Origin: Pandoraea pulmonicola | Lineage (GTDB): Bacteria; Pseudomonadota; Gammaproteobacteria; Burkholderiales; Burkholderiaceae | Assembly (NCBI RefSeq): GCF_000815105.2 | Contig: NZ_CP010310.2 | Coordinates: 2,046,001 to 2,110,000, forward strand | DNA length: 64,000 nucleotides | Direction: 5' to 3' | In this document: piece by piece, positions 45,626 to 57,392 of the stretch | Numbering within the stretch: position 1 is the first letter of the stretch | Layout: each line of letters opens with the position of its first letter | Notes under the pieces: generated by a model | The model's database searches: none | Told to the model about the DNA's origin: nothing | What the model saw: the letters and a program-made list of their open reading frames with translations, nothing else | Made by a program: the position numbers and the translations under genes

Positions 45626-46099
45626 ATGGAATGGATGTGCAAGTCGTTCGATGAGTTGGGCAGTGCCTTGCTTTACCGCATTCTGTCGGCGCGCAACGCC
45701 GTCTTCGTGGTCGAGCAGCAATGCCCGTATCAGGACATCGACGGACGCGATCTCCACAGCCTGCACCTCGTCGCACAAGTGCGCGACGAAGCGGGTCAGC
45801 CGCAGATTGCCGCGTATCTGCGTCTGTTGCCGCCGGGGCTTGCTTACGACGAGGCGTCGATCGGGCGCGTCATCACGGCGGCATCGCACCGCGGCACGGG
45901 CCTGGGGCGCGAACTGCTCGCCCGTGCCGTCGCGATTGCCGAAGTGCAATGGCCCGACGCCCCGCTGCGCATCGGCGCACAAGCCCATCTCGAAGCGTTC
46001 TACGGCGCCTTCGGCTTCGTCAAGGCCAGCGAGCCGTATGACGAAGACGGCATCCTCCACGTCGAGATGGTGCGTGCGGCGATGAACTCGGCCGCCTGA
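45626..46099 (+). CDS. GNAT family N-acetyltransferase (ElaA-like)
   Basis: 157 residues from the ATG at 45626; GGAG lies upstream, and an earlier ATG at 45599 has none. ElaA pattern: LYRILSARNAVFVVEQQCPYQDIDGRDL, acetyl-CoA binding segment GRVITAASHRGTGLGRELLARAV, and LRIGAQAHLEAFYGAFGFVKASEPYDEDGI. Substrate unknown. It lies 91 bases upstream of the ABC-F gene. Confidence 0.9.
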   Translation: MEWMCKSFDELGSALLYRILSARNAVFVVEQQCPYQDIDGRDLHSLHLVAQVRDEAGQPQIAAYLRLLPPGLAYDEASIGRVITAASHRGTGLGRELLARAVAIAEVQWPDAPLRIGAQAHLEAFYGAFGFVKASEPYDEDGILHVEMVRAAMNSAA

Positions 46100-46190
46100 G
46101 CGCGGCAGCACAGCCGTACCGCAGTACCGCCCGGGCTTTCGTGCCCGGCACTACAATATCTTCCTTTGCCGTTCTCGCGTTTCCCGACAC

Positions 46191-48122
<1,932 letters not shown>

Positions 48123-48351
48123 CGATGGGCGGCCGGGGAATCCGGCCGCATCGCATTTTGCTGTTGGCGACGTTGCACGATGTGCGTCGCGAGTGACAGT
48201 ACAATAGGCCGCGATTCATCGGGCGCGTCCCGAATCCGGGCCGTCTGCGCCGGATACCGGGCGCACTCGGCGTGCTCATTATGTGGGCGCCGAAATGCAA
48301 GTTGTTGATCCGGCGTCACTTTTGTCATGTGTTAATGGGTTTTCCCCGTGG

Positions 48352-48374
48352 TTGTCCACAGGATTTGTGGATAA
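48352..48374. promoter_or_regulatory. Inverted pair of DnaA boxes upstream of parE
   Basis: TTGTCCACA (48352-48360, one mismatch) and TGTGGATAA (48366-48374, the exact complement of TTATCCACA) are separated by five bases, 34 bases before the parE start codon. Confidence 0.6.
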
Positions 48375-48407
48375 TCGGCGGGCGCCGCACCCCAATTCAG
48401 TCACGCT

Positions 48408-50387
48408 ATGTCGAAAAAAAACACGCCTGCCCAATACAGTGAAGCTTCCATCAAGGTCCTCAAGGGCCTTGAACCGGTCAAGCAGCGCCCGGGCATGTAC
48501 ACCCGCACCGAAAATCCGCTGCACATCATTCAGGAAGTCATCGACAACGCCTCGGACGAAGCGCTGGGCGGTTACGGCAAGCAGATTCTCGTCACCCTCA
48601 ACAAGGACGGCTCGGTGAGCGTTGAGGACGACGGCCGCGGCATTCCCGTTGGCATTCACCCCGAAGAAGGCGTGCCGGTCGTCGAGATCGTGTTCACGCG
48701 CCTGCACGCGGGCGGCAAGTTCGACAAGGCCGCCGGTGGCGCCTATACCTTCTCCGGCGGTCTGCACGGCGTGGGCGTGTCGGTCACGAATGCGCTGGCG
48801 ACACGCCTGGCGGTGACTGTGTGGCGCGACGGCCAGGTCTCCGAACTCGAATTCGCCGATGGCGGCAACGTCAGCGTGGCGCTGCACTCGCGCGCCGCGC
48901 AGCGCGGTGAGAAGAAGAGCGGCACGCGTGTCACCGTCTGGCCCGATGCAAAGTACTTCGACAGCCCCACGCTGCCGCTCGGCGAACTGCAGCGGCTGCT
49001 GCGCTCGAAGGCGGTGTTGTTGCCCGGTGTGCGCGTCACGCTGCGCCAGGAGAAGAACGGCGAAGAGCAATCGTGGTTCTATGAGCAAGGCCTGCGCGGC
49101 TATCTCATGGAGGCGTTGGGCGGTGCGGAGCCGCTCATTCCGCTGTTCGAAGGCGAGCGCTTCGCCGACGGCAATGAAGACAGTTTCGCCGAAGGCGAGG
49201 GGGCGGCCTGGGTGGTGGCCTGGACGGAGGATGGCGCGCAGGTGCGCGAATCGTACGTCAATCTGATTCCGACGCCGGCCGGCGGCACTCACGAGTCGGG
49301 CTTGCGCGAAGGTCTTTTCCAGGCCGTGCGGGGCTTCATCGAGTTGCACAACCTCCAGCCCAAGGGGGTGAAGCTGTTGCCGGAAGACGTCTTCTCGCGC
49401 GTGTCGTTCGTGCTCTCGGCGAAGGTGCTCGATCCGCAGTTCCAGGGGCAGATCAAGGAGCGCCTGAACAGCCGCGACGCCGTGCGTCTCGTCTCGTCGT
49501 TCACGCGCCCGGCGCTGGAGTTGTGGCTCAATCATCATGTCGAGCACGGCAAGAAGCTGGCCGAGCTCGTGATTCGTCAGGCGCAGGCGCGCACGCGCGC
49601 CGGTCAGAAGATCGAGAAGAAGAAGAGCTCCGGCGTGGCGGTGCTGCCCGGCAAGCTGACCGATTGCGAGACCGAGGACATCACGCGCAACGAGCTGTTC
49701 CTGGTCGAGGGCGATTCTGCGGGCGGCTCGGCGAAGATGGGGCGTGACAAGGAGTTCCAGGCGATTCTTCCGTTGCGCGGCAAGGTGCTCAATACGTGGG
49801 AGACCGAGCGCGACAGGCTCTTCGCAAACAATGAAGTGCACGACATCGCGGTGGCGATCGGCGTCGATCCGCACGGCCCGAACGACACGCCGGACCTGTC
49901 GAATCTGCGTTACGGCAAGATCTGTATCCTGTCGGATGCCGACGTCGACGGCTCGCACATCCAGGTGCTGCTGCTCACGCTCTTCTTCCGTCACTTCCCG
50001 CAGCTGATCGCGACGGGGCACGTGTTCGTCGCGCGTCCGCCGCTGTTCCGCGTGGACGCCCCGGCGCGCGGCAAGAAGCCGGCGCAGAAACTCTATGCGC
50101 TGGACGAAGGCGAGCTCGAAGCCATTCTCGACAAGCTGCGCAAGGACGGCGTGCGCGAGACCGCATGGTCGATCAGCCGCTTCAAGGGGCTGGGCGAAAT
50201 GAGTGCCGAGCAGTTGTGGGAAACCACGATGAACCCGGACACGCGTCGCCTGAGCCCGGTGGCGCTTGGCGGGCTCGATTTCGACGCCACGGTGGCGCGC
50301 ATGAACATGCTCATGGGCAAGGGCGAGGCGGCGCAGCGTCGCAGTTGGCTCGAGGCCAAGGGCAATGAAGTGGAAGTCGACGTCTGA
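48408..50387 (+). CDS. parE: DNA topoisomerase IV subunit B
   Basis: 659 residues. GHKL ATPase domain (EVIDNASDEALGGYG, DDGRGIPVGIHPEEGVPVVE, GGLHGVGVSVTNAL), transducer domain, and TOPRIM domain (ELFLVEGDSAGGSAKMGRDKEFQAILPLRGKVLNTWE; metal site LSDADVDGSHI). It lacks the extra insert of GyrB in the TOPRIM region, which supports ParE. With ParC it unlinks daughter chromosomes. parC lies 1.6 kb downstream in the same direction. Confidence 0.97.
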   Translation: MSKKNTPAQYSEASIKVLKGLEPVKQRPGMYTRTENPLHIIQEVIDNASDEALGGYGKQILVTLNKDGSVSVEDDGRGIPVGIHPEEGVPVVEIVFTRLHAGGKFDKAAGGAYTFSGGLHGVGVSVTNALATRLAVTVWRDGQVSELEFADGGNVSVALHSRAAQRGEKKSGTRVTVWPDAKYFDSPTLPLGELQRLLRSKAVLLPGVRVTLRQEKNGEEQSWFYEQGLRGYLMEALGGAEPLIPLFEGERFADGNEDSFAEGEGAAWVVAWTEDGAQVRESYVNLIPTPAGGTHESGLREGLFQAVRGFIELHNLQPKGVKLLPEDVFSRVSFVLSAKVLDPQFQGQIKERLNSRDAVRLVSSFTRPALELWLNHHVEHGKKLAELVIRQAQARTRAGQKIEKKKSSGVAVLPGKLTDCETEDITRNELFLVEGDSAGGSAKMGRDKEFQAILPLRGKVLNTWETERDRLFANNEVHDIAVAIGVDPHGPNDTPDLSNLRYGKICILSDADVDGSHIQVLLLTLFFRHFPQLIATGHVFVARPPLFRVDAPARGKKPAQKLYALDEGELEAILDKLRKDGVRETAWSISRFKGLGEMSAEQLWETTMNPDTRRLSPVALGGLDFDATVARMNMLMGKGEAAQRRSWLEAKGNEVEVDV

Positions 50388-50495
50388 GCCGAGGCCGGAC
50401 ATCAGTGTAACGGCGGGCGTCTCACGCATGGGCAGATCAGCGTGAGCGCTCACATAGTGGGATAATCCAACCTTCACCCTACCGGGAGTCGCGTT

Positions 50496-50915
50496 ATGTT
50501 GCGTTCTATGCGTTGTATTTTCGTGCCGCTGCTGCTTGCCGGAGCAAGCGCTACCGCCTTGGCACAATCGGCCCAGCCGCGCGTCTTCTTCGTCTCGCCG
50601 GCCAATGGCGCGACGGTCACGAACCCGGTAGTGGTCAAGTTCGGCGTCGAGGGCATGGAGATCAAACCGGCGGGCGACATGACGTCCAATACCGGTCATC
50701 ATCATCTGATTGTCGACGGCGCCCCGATTTCCGCAGGGCAGGTGGTTCCGACGGACGATACTCACCTGCATTTCGGCAAAGGCCAGACCGAGACGAGCGT
50801 CAACCTGACGCCGGGCGATCACACGTTGACGATGCAGTTCGCCAACGGTGCGCACCAGTCGTACGGTCCGGCCATGAGTCAGACGATCAAGGTGCATGTC
50901 AAAGGTCAACAATAA
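50496..50915 (+). CDS. DUF4399 domain periplasmic protein
   Basis: 139 residues. Signal peptide MLRSMRCIFVPLLLAGASATALA with cleavage near residue 23. The DUF4399 domain follows: VFFVSPANGATVTNPVVVKFGVEGMEIKPAGD, then the hallmark TGHHHLIVDG, and DGAHTLTMQFANGAHQSYGP-like repeats of a small beta-sandwich. Function unknown. It is between parE and the lytic transglycosylase gene, whose reading frame may begin inside its last codons. Confidence 0.88.
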   Translation: MLRSMRCIFVPLLLAGASATALAQSAQPRVFFVSPANGATVTNPVVVKFGVEGMEIKPAGDMTSNTGHHHLIVDGAPISAGQVVPTDDTHLHFGKGQTETSVNLTPGDHTLTMQFANGAHQSYGPAMSQTIKVHVKGQQ

Positions 50916-50955
50916 CGCTGGTCCGACGGCGGATTGCGACAGGGCGATCCGCCGA

Positions 50956-51828
50956 ATGTTCTCGCTGCCGCTCGTGCAGCGGATCGCAGGGGCCGCGCTG
51001 GCAGCCTTGCTGCTTGTCGCGACGCCCCTTGCGCACGCAGAACTCTACGGCTACGTCGACGAGAACGGCGTCGCCCACCTGGCCGCGCGCAAGCTCGACG
51101 CTCGCTACCGGCTCGTGGTGAGCGGCGGCAACGCCGACCCGCGCGTCGCACAGGGCGGCGTGGTGAGCGGCACCGACCGCTCACGTCTCTACGACGCGCT
51201 CGCGCGTCACCCGAACCTGCGCAAGCTCGCCCCCGTGATCGCACAGGCGGCGCAGCGCTTTCAGGTGGATGCCGCCTTGCTCAAGGCGGTGATTGCGGCG
51301 GAGTCTGGCTTCGACAGCGAGGCGGTGTCGCCCAAGGGGGCCGTCGGTCTGATGCAGGTGCTGCCCGCCACGGGCGAGCGTTACGGCGTGCGCGCCGATG
51401 CGAAGCGCTCGGTTGCCGACAAACTCACCGATCCGCGCACCAACGTGCTGACCGGTGCCCGTTATCTGCGCGATCTGCAGGCCCGGTATCCCGATCGGCT
51501 CGAACTCGTCCTGGCGTCGTATAACGCCGGGGAGGGCGCCGTGGCGAGGCACGCGGACCAGGTCCCGCCCTATGCGGAAACGCGCGCCTACGTGGCGGCC
51601 GTGCTCGAACTCTATCGGCGTTTCAATCCCGACGCGCCGGACGTCGTGGCCGGCGCTCGCGCCATCCGCACGAACGGCAACGCGCGTGTCAGCGGTTCTC
51701 ACGGTCGCATTCACGTGATTCTGAGTGCGCCCTCGGGTTTGCCGGTCGTGCCTGCTAACATGCCGAACGCGTCGGCTCCCGGCTCGGCGCCCACACAGGC
51801 GCTTTCCTCCGCACCCACGACCGATTGA
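50956..51828 (+). CDS. Lytic transglycosylase domain-containing protein (SLT family 1)
   Basis: 290 residues from the ATG at 50956, which gives a clean 28-residue signal peptide ending AHA. An in-frame ATG at 50896 would overlap the DUF4399 gene and cannot be excluded. A short DUF4124-like segment (ELYGYVDENGVAHLAARK) precedes the SLT domain. The catalytic Glu is E116 (AAESGFDSEAVSPKGAVGLMQVLPATGERYGV), and YNAGEGAVARHADQVPPYAET is the substrate cleft. It cleaves peptidoglycan in the periplasm. Gly/Ser/Pro-rich C-terminus. Confidence 0.9.
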   Translation: MFSLPLVQRIAGAALAALLLVATPLAHAELYGYVDENGVAHLAARKLDARYRLVVSGGNADPRVAQGGVVSGTDRSRLYDALARHPNLRKLAPVIAQAAQRFQVDAALLKAVIAAESGFDSEAVSPKGAVGLMQVLPATGERYGVRADAKRSVADKLTDPRTNVLTGARYLRDLQARYPDRLELVLASYNAGEGAVARHADQVPPYAETRAYVAAVLELYRRFNPDAPDVVAGARAIRTNGNARVSGSHGRIHVILSAPSGLPVVPANMPNASAPGSAPTQALSSAPTTD

Positions 51829-52032
51829 GGCCCGCCCGTGCCCGCGCGGCTCGGATTTTTCCGTAATGTCGGCGGAATCCGGGCGATTTCCGCTTCCATC
51901 ACGCTGAAATCACACCCTCGCTTCGTCATTTGGACGCGTTTTTGCCGATTTGTACCGGCGAGCTTGGTATGATCTCGCCGTCGACGTCCAACCGAACATT
52001 CGTCAAACGTTCGCAGCAAACCCACAGGTTTT

Positions 52033-54369
52033 ATGGAACAAGTAGAAGATCTCTTTACGCAACCGTCGGATGACGACACGCTGACGCTCGGCGCCTATGC
52101 CGAGCGCGCTTATCTGGACTACGCAATCAGCGTGGTCAAAGGCCGCGCCTTGCCGGACGTCTGCGACGGCCAGAAGCCGGTGCAGCGCCGCATTCTGTTC
52201 GCGATGAACGAAATGGGCCTCGGGGCCGACGCCAAGCCGGTGAAGTCGGCGCGTGTGGTCGGCGACGTGCTCGGCAAGTTCCACCCGCACGGTGACCAGT
52301 CCGCGTACGACGCGCTGGTGCGTCTCGCGCAGGACTTCTCGATGCGCTATCCGCTCATCGACGGTCAGGGCAACTTCGGCTCGCGCGACGGCGACGGCGC
52401 GGCGGCCATGCGTTACACGGAAGCGCGCCTCACCCCCATTGCGAAGCTGCTGCTCGACGAAATCGACGCCGGTACGGTGGACTTCGTGCCGAACTACGAT
52501 GGTTCGACTGAAGAGCCGCGCCTGCTGCCGGCCCGTCTGCCGTTCGTGCTGCTTAACGGCGCGTCGGGGATCGCGGTCGGGCTGGCGACGGAAATCCCGT
52601 CGCACAACCTGCGGGAAGTCGCTTCGGCGGCCGTGGCGCTGATCCGCAATCCGAAGCTCGACGATGCCGAGCTGATGACGCACGTGCACGGCCCCGATTT
52701 CCCGGGGGGCGGCCAGTTGATTTCGAGCGCCGCGGAAATTCGCGCGGCATACGAGTCCGGGCGCGGCAGCCTGAAGGTGCGTGCGCGCTGGAAGATCGAG
52801 GAGATGGCGCGCGGCCAGTGGCAGGCGGTGGTGTACGAGCTGCCGCCGAACACGTCGGGTCAGAAGGTGCTCGAGGAGATCGAGGAAATCACCAACCCGA
52901 AGGTCAAGCTCGGCAAGAAGTCGCTCACGCCCGAGCAGCAGAACCTCAAGCAATCGGTGCTTGCCATGCTCGATGCGGTCCGCGACGAGTCGGGCAAGGA
53001 CGCGCCGGTGCGCCTGGTGTTCGAGCCGAAGTCGAGCCGCATCGACCAGCAGGAGTTCATCACGATGCTGCTCGCGCATACGAGTCTGGAGTCGAGCGCA
53101 TCGGTGAACCTGGTGATGGTCGGGGCCGATGGCCGTCCGGGTCAGAAGTCGCTGCGCGAGATCATCACGGAATGGATCGGCTTCCGCTTCGAGACGGTTA
53201 CACGTCGTTCGCAGCACCGTCTGGGCAAGGTCGACGATCGCATTCATATTCTCGAAGGCCGGATGATCGTCTTCCTGAATATCGACGAAGTCATCCGCAT
53301 CATTCGCGAGTCCGACGAACCGAAGGCCGCGTTGATGAGTTCGTTCAACCTGAGCGAGCGTCAGGCGGAGGATATTCTGGAAATCCGGCTGCGCCAGTTG
53401 GCGCGGCTCGAATCGATCAAGATCGAACAGGAGCTCGCCGCGTTGCGCGACGAGAAGGCGAAGCTCGAAGACCTGCTGGCCAACGACAGCGCGATGAAGC
53501 GCCTGATCATCAAGGAAATCGAAGCCGACGCGAAGCAGTTCGGCGACGAGCGCCGCACGTTGATTCAGGAAGAGAAGCGTGCCGTGGCCGAGGCGAAGGT
53601 CGTGGACGAGCCGGTGACGGTCGTCGTGTCCGCGAAGGGCTGGGTACGCGCGCTCAAGGGGCATGGCCTGGACGCGCAGGGCTTCTCGTTCAAGCAGGGC
53701 GATTCCCTGTACGGCGCATTCGAATGCCGTACTGTCGATCCGTTGATCGCTTGGGGCAGCAACGGCCGCGTGTATTCCGTGGCCGTGGCGCTGCTGCCGG
53801 GCGGGCGTGGCGACGGTGTGCCGCTCACGTCGCTCATCGAGCTCGAGTCGGGCTCGCGTTTGCTGCATTACTACGCGGCGTCCGCTGAGCAGGGGTTGTT
53901 GCTGGCGACGTCGAATGGCTTCGGCTTCACCACGAAGCTTGGCGACATGGTGAGCCGCGTGAAGGCGGGCAAGTCGTTCATGACCATCGACGACGGCGCC
54001 GAGCCGCTCACGCCCACGCCGATCTGGCAGAGCGCAAGCGCGGTGGCCTGTCTGTCGAGCGATGGCCGCCTGCTGGTCTTCGGCATGGACGAAATGAAGG
54101 CGCTCACCGGCGGCGGCCGTGGCGTGACGCTCATCGGGCTCGAGGCGAAGCAGACCTTGGTCTCGGCCGTGCCGATCAGCGAGGCGGGGGTGACGGTGTA
54201 CGGTGAGGTGCGGGGCGGCAAGATCCAGTCCGAAACGCTCTCGGGCGACGCGCTCGCGCCGAATATCGGCAAGCGCGCGCGCAAGGGCCGTGCGCCGGCC
54301 GTCAAGTTCGCGACCTTCAAGCCGCGTTCGCTCGAGCCGGTGCTGCCGGCAGCGCCTTCGGCGTCCTGA
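52033..54369 (+). CDS. parC: DNA topoisomerase IV subunit A
   Basis: 778 residues. The catalytic Tyr lies in [10 protein letters not shown]. The breakage-reunion domain is followed by a coiled-coil gate ([29 protein letters not shown]) and a C-terminal beta-pinwheel with degenerate GyrA-box-like blades. It lacks the GyrA acidic tail. The quinolone-resistance region reads [13 protein letters not shown]89 stands where E. coli ParC has Ser80, and D93 where it has Glu84. Follows parE with two genes between. Confidence 0.96.
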   Translation: MEQVEDLFTQPSDDDTLTLGAYAERAYLDYAISVVKGRALPDVCDGQKPVQRRILFAMNEMGLGADAKPVKSARVVGDVLGKFHPHGDQSAYDALVRLAQDFSMRYPLIDGQGNFGSRDGDGAAAMRYTEARLTPIAKLLLDEIDAGTVDFVPNYDGSTEEPRLLPARLPFVLLNGASGIAVGLATEIPSHNLREVASAAVALIRNPKLDDAELMTHVHGPDFPGGGQLISSAAEIRAAYESGRGSLKVRARWKIEEMARGQWQAVVYELPPNTSGQKVLEEIEEITNPKVKLGKKSLTPEQQNLKQSVLAMLDAVRDESGKDAPVRLVFEPKSSRIDQQEFITMLLAHTSLESSASVNLVMVGADGRPGQKSLREIITEWIGFRFETVTRRSQHRLGKVDDRIHILEGRMIVFLNIDEVIRIIRESDEPKAALMSSFNLSERQAEDILEIRLRQLARLESIKIEQELAALRDEKAKLEDLLANDSAMKRLIIKEIEADAKQFGDERRTLIQEEKRAVAEAKVVDEPVTVVVSAKGWVRALKGHGLDAQGFSFKQGDSLYGAFECRTVDPLIAWGSNGRVYSVAVALLPGGRGDGVPLTSLIELESGSRLLHYYAASAEQGLLLATSNGFGFTTKLGDMVSRVKAGKSFMTIDDGAEPLTPTPIWQSASAVACLSSDGRLLVFGMDEMKALTGGGRGVTLIGLEAKQTLVSAVPISEAGVTVYGEVRGGKIQSETLSGDALAPNIGKRARKGRAPAVKFATFKPRSLEPVLPAAPSAS

Positions 54370-54381
54370 CGGGAGTCACGC

Positions 54382-54834
54382 ATGAGCGTTTATGCCTTGA
54401 GCCTGTTCCTGCATCTCGTGAGCGTGGCCGTCTGGATCGGCGGGATGTTCTTCGCGTTGGCGTGCCTGCGTCCGGCGTCGTCCGAGCTCTCGCCGCAGCA
54501 GCGTCTGCCGCTGTGGGAGGCTGCGTTCACGCGCTTCTTCACATGGGTCGGCGTGGCCATCGTGGTGATTCTGCTCTCGGGCGGTCACATGATGATGGCC
54601 ATGGGTGGGGCGCATGCCCGTTGGCCCGTGCATGCGATGGCGGGTGTCGGCGTGGTGATGATGCTGGTCTTCGGCCATATCCGGTTTGCGCTGTTTCCGC
54701 GCCTGCAGCGTGCGGTGCAGGCGCAGTCGTGGCCCGATGGCGCGGCGGCCGTCAACGGCATTCGCCGGCTGGTGATTCTCAACCTCGGGCTCGGCGTGGT
54801 CGTGATCGGACTGGCGGCGTCGCTGCGCAGCTGA
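54382..54834 (+). CDS. CopD-like membrane protein
   Basis: 150 residues with four helices. The pattern LSLFLHLVSVAVWIGGMFFALACLRPA with a His in helix 1, and the later HMMMAMGGAHARWPVHAMAGVGVVMMLVFGHIRF, matches CopD/DUF2269-type proteins with possible heme- or copper-binding His residues in the membrane. It starts 12 bases after parC and is probably co-transcribed. Confidence 0.83.
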   Translation: MSVYALSLFLHLVSVAVWIGGMFFALACLRPASSELSPQQRLPLWEAAFTRFFTWVGVAIVVILLSGGHMMMAMGGAHARWPVHAMAGVGVVMMLVFGHIRFALFPRLQRAVQAQSWPDGAAAVNGIRRLVILNLGLGVVVIGLAASLRS

Positions 54835-54864
54835 CGTCCAGGGCCGGTACACGAATGGAATGCG

Positions 54865-55788
54865 TCAGCCCGCGGGCGGAGGCATTTCGTGAAGCTGGCC
54901 CGCCACTTCGTGGCACATGGCGACGAAGGCCTGTACGAGCGGACTGTTGTCGTCGCGGCGCTTCGCCAGCAGCAAAGGCGTGTGTGCGTCGCGCTCGACG
55001 ACGTCCATGAAGCACGCCCCCTCGATCTGAATGCAGCGCACGGCCGCTGGCAGGATCGCTACCCCAAGACCACTTGCCGCCAGCGCGACGATCGTGGTCG
55101 ACTCGCGCGCTTCCTGCACCACGCGCGGCGTGAAGCCCGCGCGCTCGCACATCTTCCGGATCTTCCCGTCCACCGCCGTACCCACGTCGGGCGGATGCAT
55201 GATGAACGCTTCGCCGGCCAGATCGGCGATCGATACCCTCGCGCGTTGCGCCAGCGCGTGGCCCTGATGCAGGACCACGACCAGCGCTTCGTCCATCAAC
55301 GTCTCGAAAGTCAGTCCGGGCACTGGCGCCGCGTCGTCCGCCTGCCGCAGCAGGCCGATGTCCAGCGTGCGCTCGATCAGCGCGTCGCGCTGGCGCTCCG
55401 ACGGCGACTCGCTGAGCATCAGCGTCACGCGCGGGTATCGCTGCCGGTAACGGGTCAGCACACGCTTCATGACCTGGGTCATCGGGGCCGACGTCGTGAA
55501 GGCGATGCGCAACTCGCCGGCGTTCACCCCGGCGATCTGCTGCACTTCCTGACGCGCGGCATCGGCGTCCACAAGGATCTGACGTGCCCGCGCGAGGAAC
55601 GCGCGTCCCGCCGTCGTCAGAAAGACACGCCGCTGCGAGCGTTCGAACAGCGGCACGCCGAGTTCCTCCTCGAGCGCGCGGATCTGCATCGACAGGGGCG
55701 GCTGCCCGATGTTGAGCTTCTGTGCGGCGCGGCTGAAATGCAGCTCTTCGGCGACCGTGACGAAATAGCGGAGATGGCGAAGTTCCAT
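54865..55788 (-). CDS. LysR family transcriptional regulator
   Basis: 307 residues. MELRHLRYFVTVAEELHFSRAAQKLNIGQPPLSMQIRALEEELGVPLFERS is the DNA-binding domain. The effector domain starts near GELRIAFTTSAPMTQVM. The N-terminus resembles the BenM/CatM and YnfL branch. It is divergent from an MFS transporter of the YnfM type, which it probably controls; YnfL/YnfM pairs have the same layout. Confidence 0.93.
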   Translation of the reverse strand: MELRHLRYFVTVAEELHFSRAAQKLNIGQPPLSMQIRALEEELGVPLFERSQRRVFLTTAGRAFLARARQILVDADAARQEVQQIAGVNAGELRIAFTTSAPMTQVMKRVLTRYRQRYPRVTLMLSESPSERQRDALIERTLDIGLLRQADDAAPVPGLTFETLMDEALVVVLHQGHALAQRARVSIADLAGEAFIMHPPDVGTAVDGKIRKMCERAGFTPRVVQEARESTTIVALAASGLGVAILPAAVRCIQIEGACFMDVVERDAHTPLLLAKRRDDNSPLVQAFVAMCHEVAGQLHEMPPPAG

Positions 55789-55813
55789 ACGTCGCGACTC
55801 GATTGATCTATTT

Positions 55814-55842
55814 TATATATGGAAATGTCTAGTAAATATATA
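55814..55842. promoter_or_regulatory. AT-rich dyad in the LysR/MFS intergenic region
   Basis: TATATAT (55814-55820) and ATATATA (55836-55842) are separated by 15 bases, in the only AT-rich stretch between the divergent genes. LysR proteins bind such T-N11-A dyads. Likely the shared operator/promoter. Confidence 0.45.
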
Positions 55843-55919
55843 TTGGACGCAAGGTAACGGCAAACCTATCATCGGCGGTGTCCCTTTCATCCTTGGCTCG
55901 CGCGAGGCGAGCCAGCATC

Positions 55920-57182
55920 ATGGCGTCGACGAACTCTCTTTCGCTTCCTGCCGGCGGCCCCGCCGGCGGTTCCCCGTCCAGGCCTCCGGCCGGCGTCGCG
56001 CGCGGCACGCGCGAATATGCGGTCATCAGCCGCGCGCTATTCTTCGGCGGTTTCTCCACGTTTGCGCAGTTGTACTGCATGCAGTCGCTGCTGCCGCTGC
56101 TCACCGTGACGTTCGGTATCACGCCCGCGCAGGCGAGCTGGTCGGTCTCGGCCGCCACGATGATGATGGCGCTTGGTTTGCTGGTGACGTGTGTGGCCGC
56201 GGACCGTGTGAGCCGCAAGCGGATGATGACGATCGCGTTGCTCAGTTCATCGGTGCTCACGCTGGCGAGCGCGTTCTCGACGAACTTCGAGACGCTCGTG
56301 ATCCTCGGCGCGCTCAAGGGACTGGCGCTCTCGGGGTTGCCGGCCATTGCGATGGCGTATCTGAGCGAGGAGATCGATCAGCGCTCGCTCGGCATGTCGA
56401 TGGGGCTCTATATCGGCGGCAATATTCTCGGCGGAATGGCGGGACGTGTGCTCGCGGCCTTCGTCGCCGATATGTTCTCGTGGCGGGTCTCGGTGGCCGT
56501 GATCGGGCTCGTCTGTCTGGCGATGGGGCTGGAGTTCGCCCGCAGCCTGCCGCATTCGCGCCGCTTCACGCCGCGTCACATGTCCGTGCGCGAGGCCGTG
56601 GGGCATGCGCGCCGTCACCTCGCGGACCCCGCGCTGCTCGGCTTGTATCTCTTCGCCGGACTCATGATGGGCAGCTTCGTGAGCGTCTACAACTACCTGG
56701 GTTTTTATCTGTCGGCGCCGCCATTCCATCTGCCGCATGCCGCGATCGGCGCGATCTTCACCATGTATCTCATCGGCGTGATCGGCTCGTTCATCGCCGG
56801 GCCGCTGTCGGACCGCGTCGGCCGCGCACGCTTGCTATGGGTGCTGGTCGCGCTGGCGCTCGCGGGACTCGTGACCATGCTGGCGTCGCAGGTGCTCGGC
56901 GTGGTGCTCGGCCTGGCGATCTTCACCTTCGGATTCTTTGGTGCGCACACGGTGGCGAGCAGTTGGGTCGGCCGCCGCGCGACGGAAGGACGGGCGATCG
57001 CCTCTGCGCTGTATCTCTTCTTCTACTATCTCGGGTCGAGCCTGCTCGGCAGCTACTCGGGCGTGATGCTCAAGGCGCACGGCTGGCACGGCGTGGTGGC
57101 GCTGCTGGGCGTTGCGGTCGTGCTGTCGCTCGCCGTGGCGGTGGCCATGCGGCGAGCGTACGGGACCGGCAAGCCTGTTTGA
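55920..57182 (+). CDS. MFS transporter, YnfM type (probable drug or metabolite efflux)
   Basis: 420 residues from the ATG at 55920; a GTG at 55878 is also in frame. Twelve helices. Motif A-like loops are VAADRVSRKRMM and GPLSDRVGRARLL. The loop between helices 6 and 7 holds RRFTPRHMSVREAVGHARRHL. The segment FGGFSTFAQLYCMQSLLPLLTVTFGITPAQASW is typical of YnfM/YybF-type exporters of the inner membrane. Substrate unknown. Controlled probably by the divergent LysR regulator. Confidence 0.9.
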   Translation: MASTNSLSLPAGGPAGGSPSRPPAGVARGTREYAVISRALFFGGFSTFAQLYCMQSLLPLLTVTFGITPAQASWSVSAATMMMALGLLVTCVAADRVSRKRMMTIALLSSSVLTLASAFSTNFETLVILGALKGLALSGLPAIAMAYLSEEIDQRSLGMSMGLYIGGNILGGMAGRVLAAFVADMFSWRVSVAVIGLVCLAMGLEFARSLPHSRRFTPRHMSVREAVGHARRHLADPALLGLYLFAGLMMGSFVSVYNYLGFYLSAPPFHLPHAAIGAIFTMYLIGVIGSFIAGPLSDRVGRARLLWVLVALALAGLVTMLASQVLGVVLGLAIFTFGFFGAHTVASSWVGRRATEGRAIASALYLFFYYLGSSLLGSYSGVMLKAHGWHGVVALLGVAVVLSLAVAVAMRRAYGTGKPV

Positions 57183-57392
57183 TGCGAGGATGACGCGAGG
57201 GCGCTTTGCCGGAACCCTCTGAACCGACCCCAGCGATTGGATTCGCATCCTAGGTTCGGGGCGGGATTCAGAGGGGGGCTTTGCAGCGATATGTTTGGCA
57301 GTTCAGTGGGCGCTCGACGGTGTTCCACTCGCGGCGCTCATCGTGGCCGTCGATCGACTTTTCCTCGTCGCCGAACCGCGATCGTCCCGGCG

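Noticed and set aside
48279..50912. An 877-codon open frame on the minus strand
   Set aside because: Antisense to parE and the DUF4399 gene; Arg/His-rich composition typical of a shadow frame.
52003..53868. A 621-codon open frame on the minus strand
   Set aside because: Antisense shadow of parC with no family motif.
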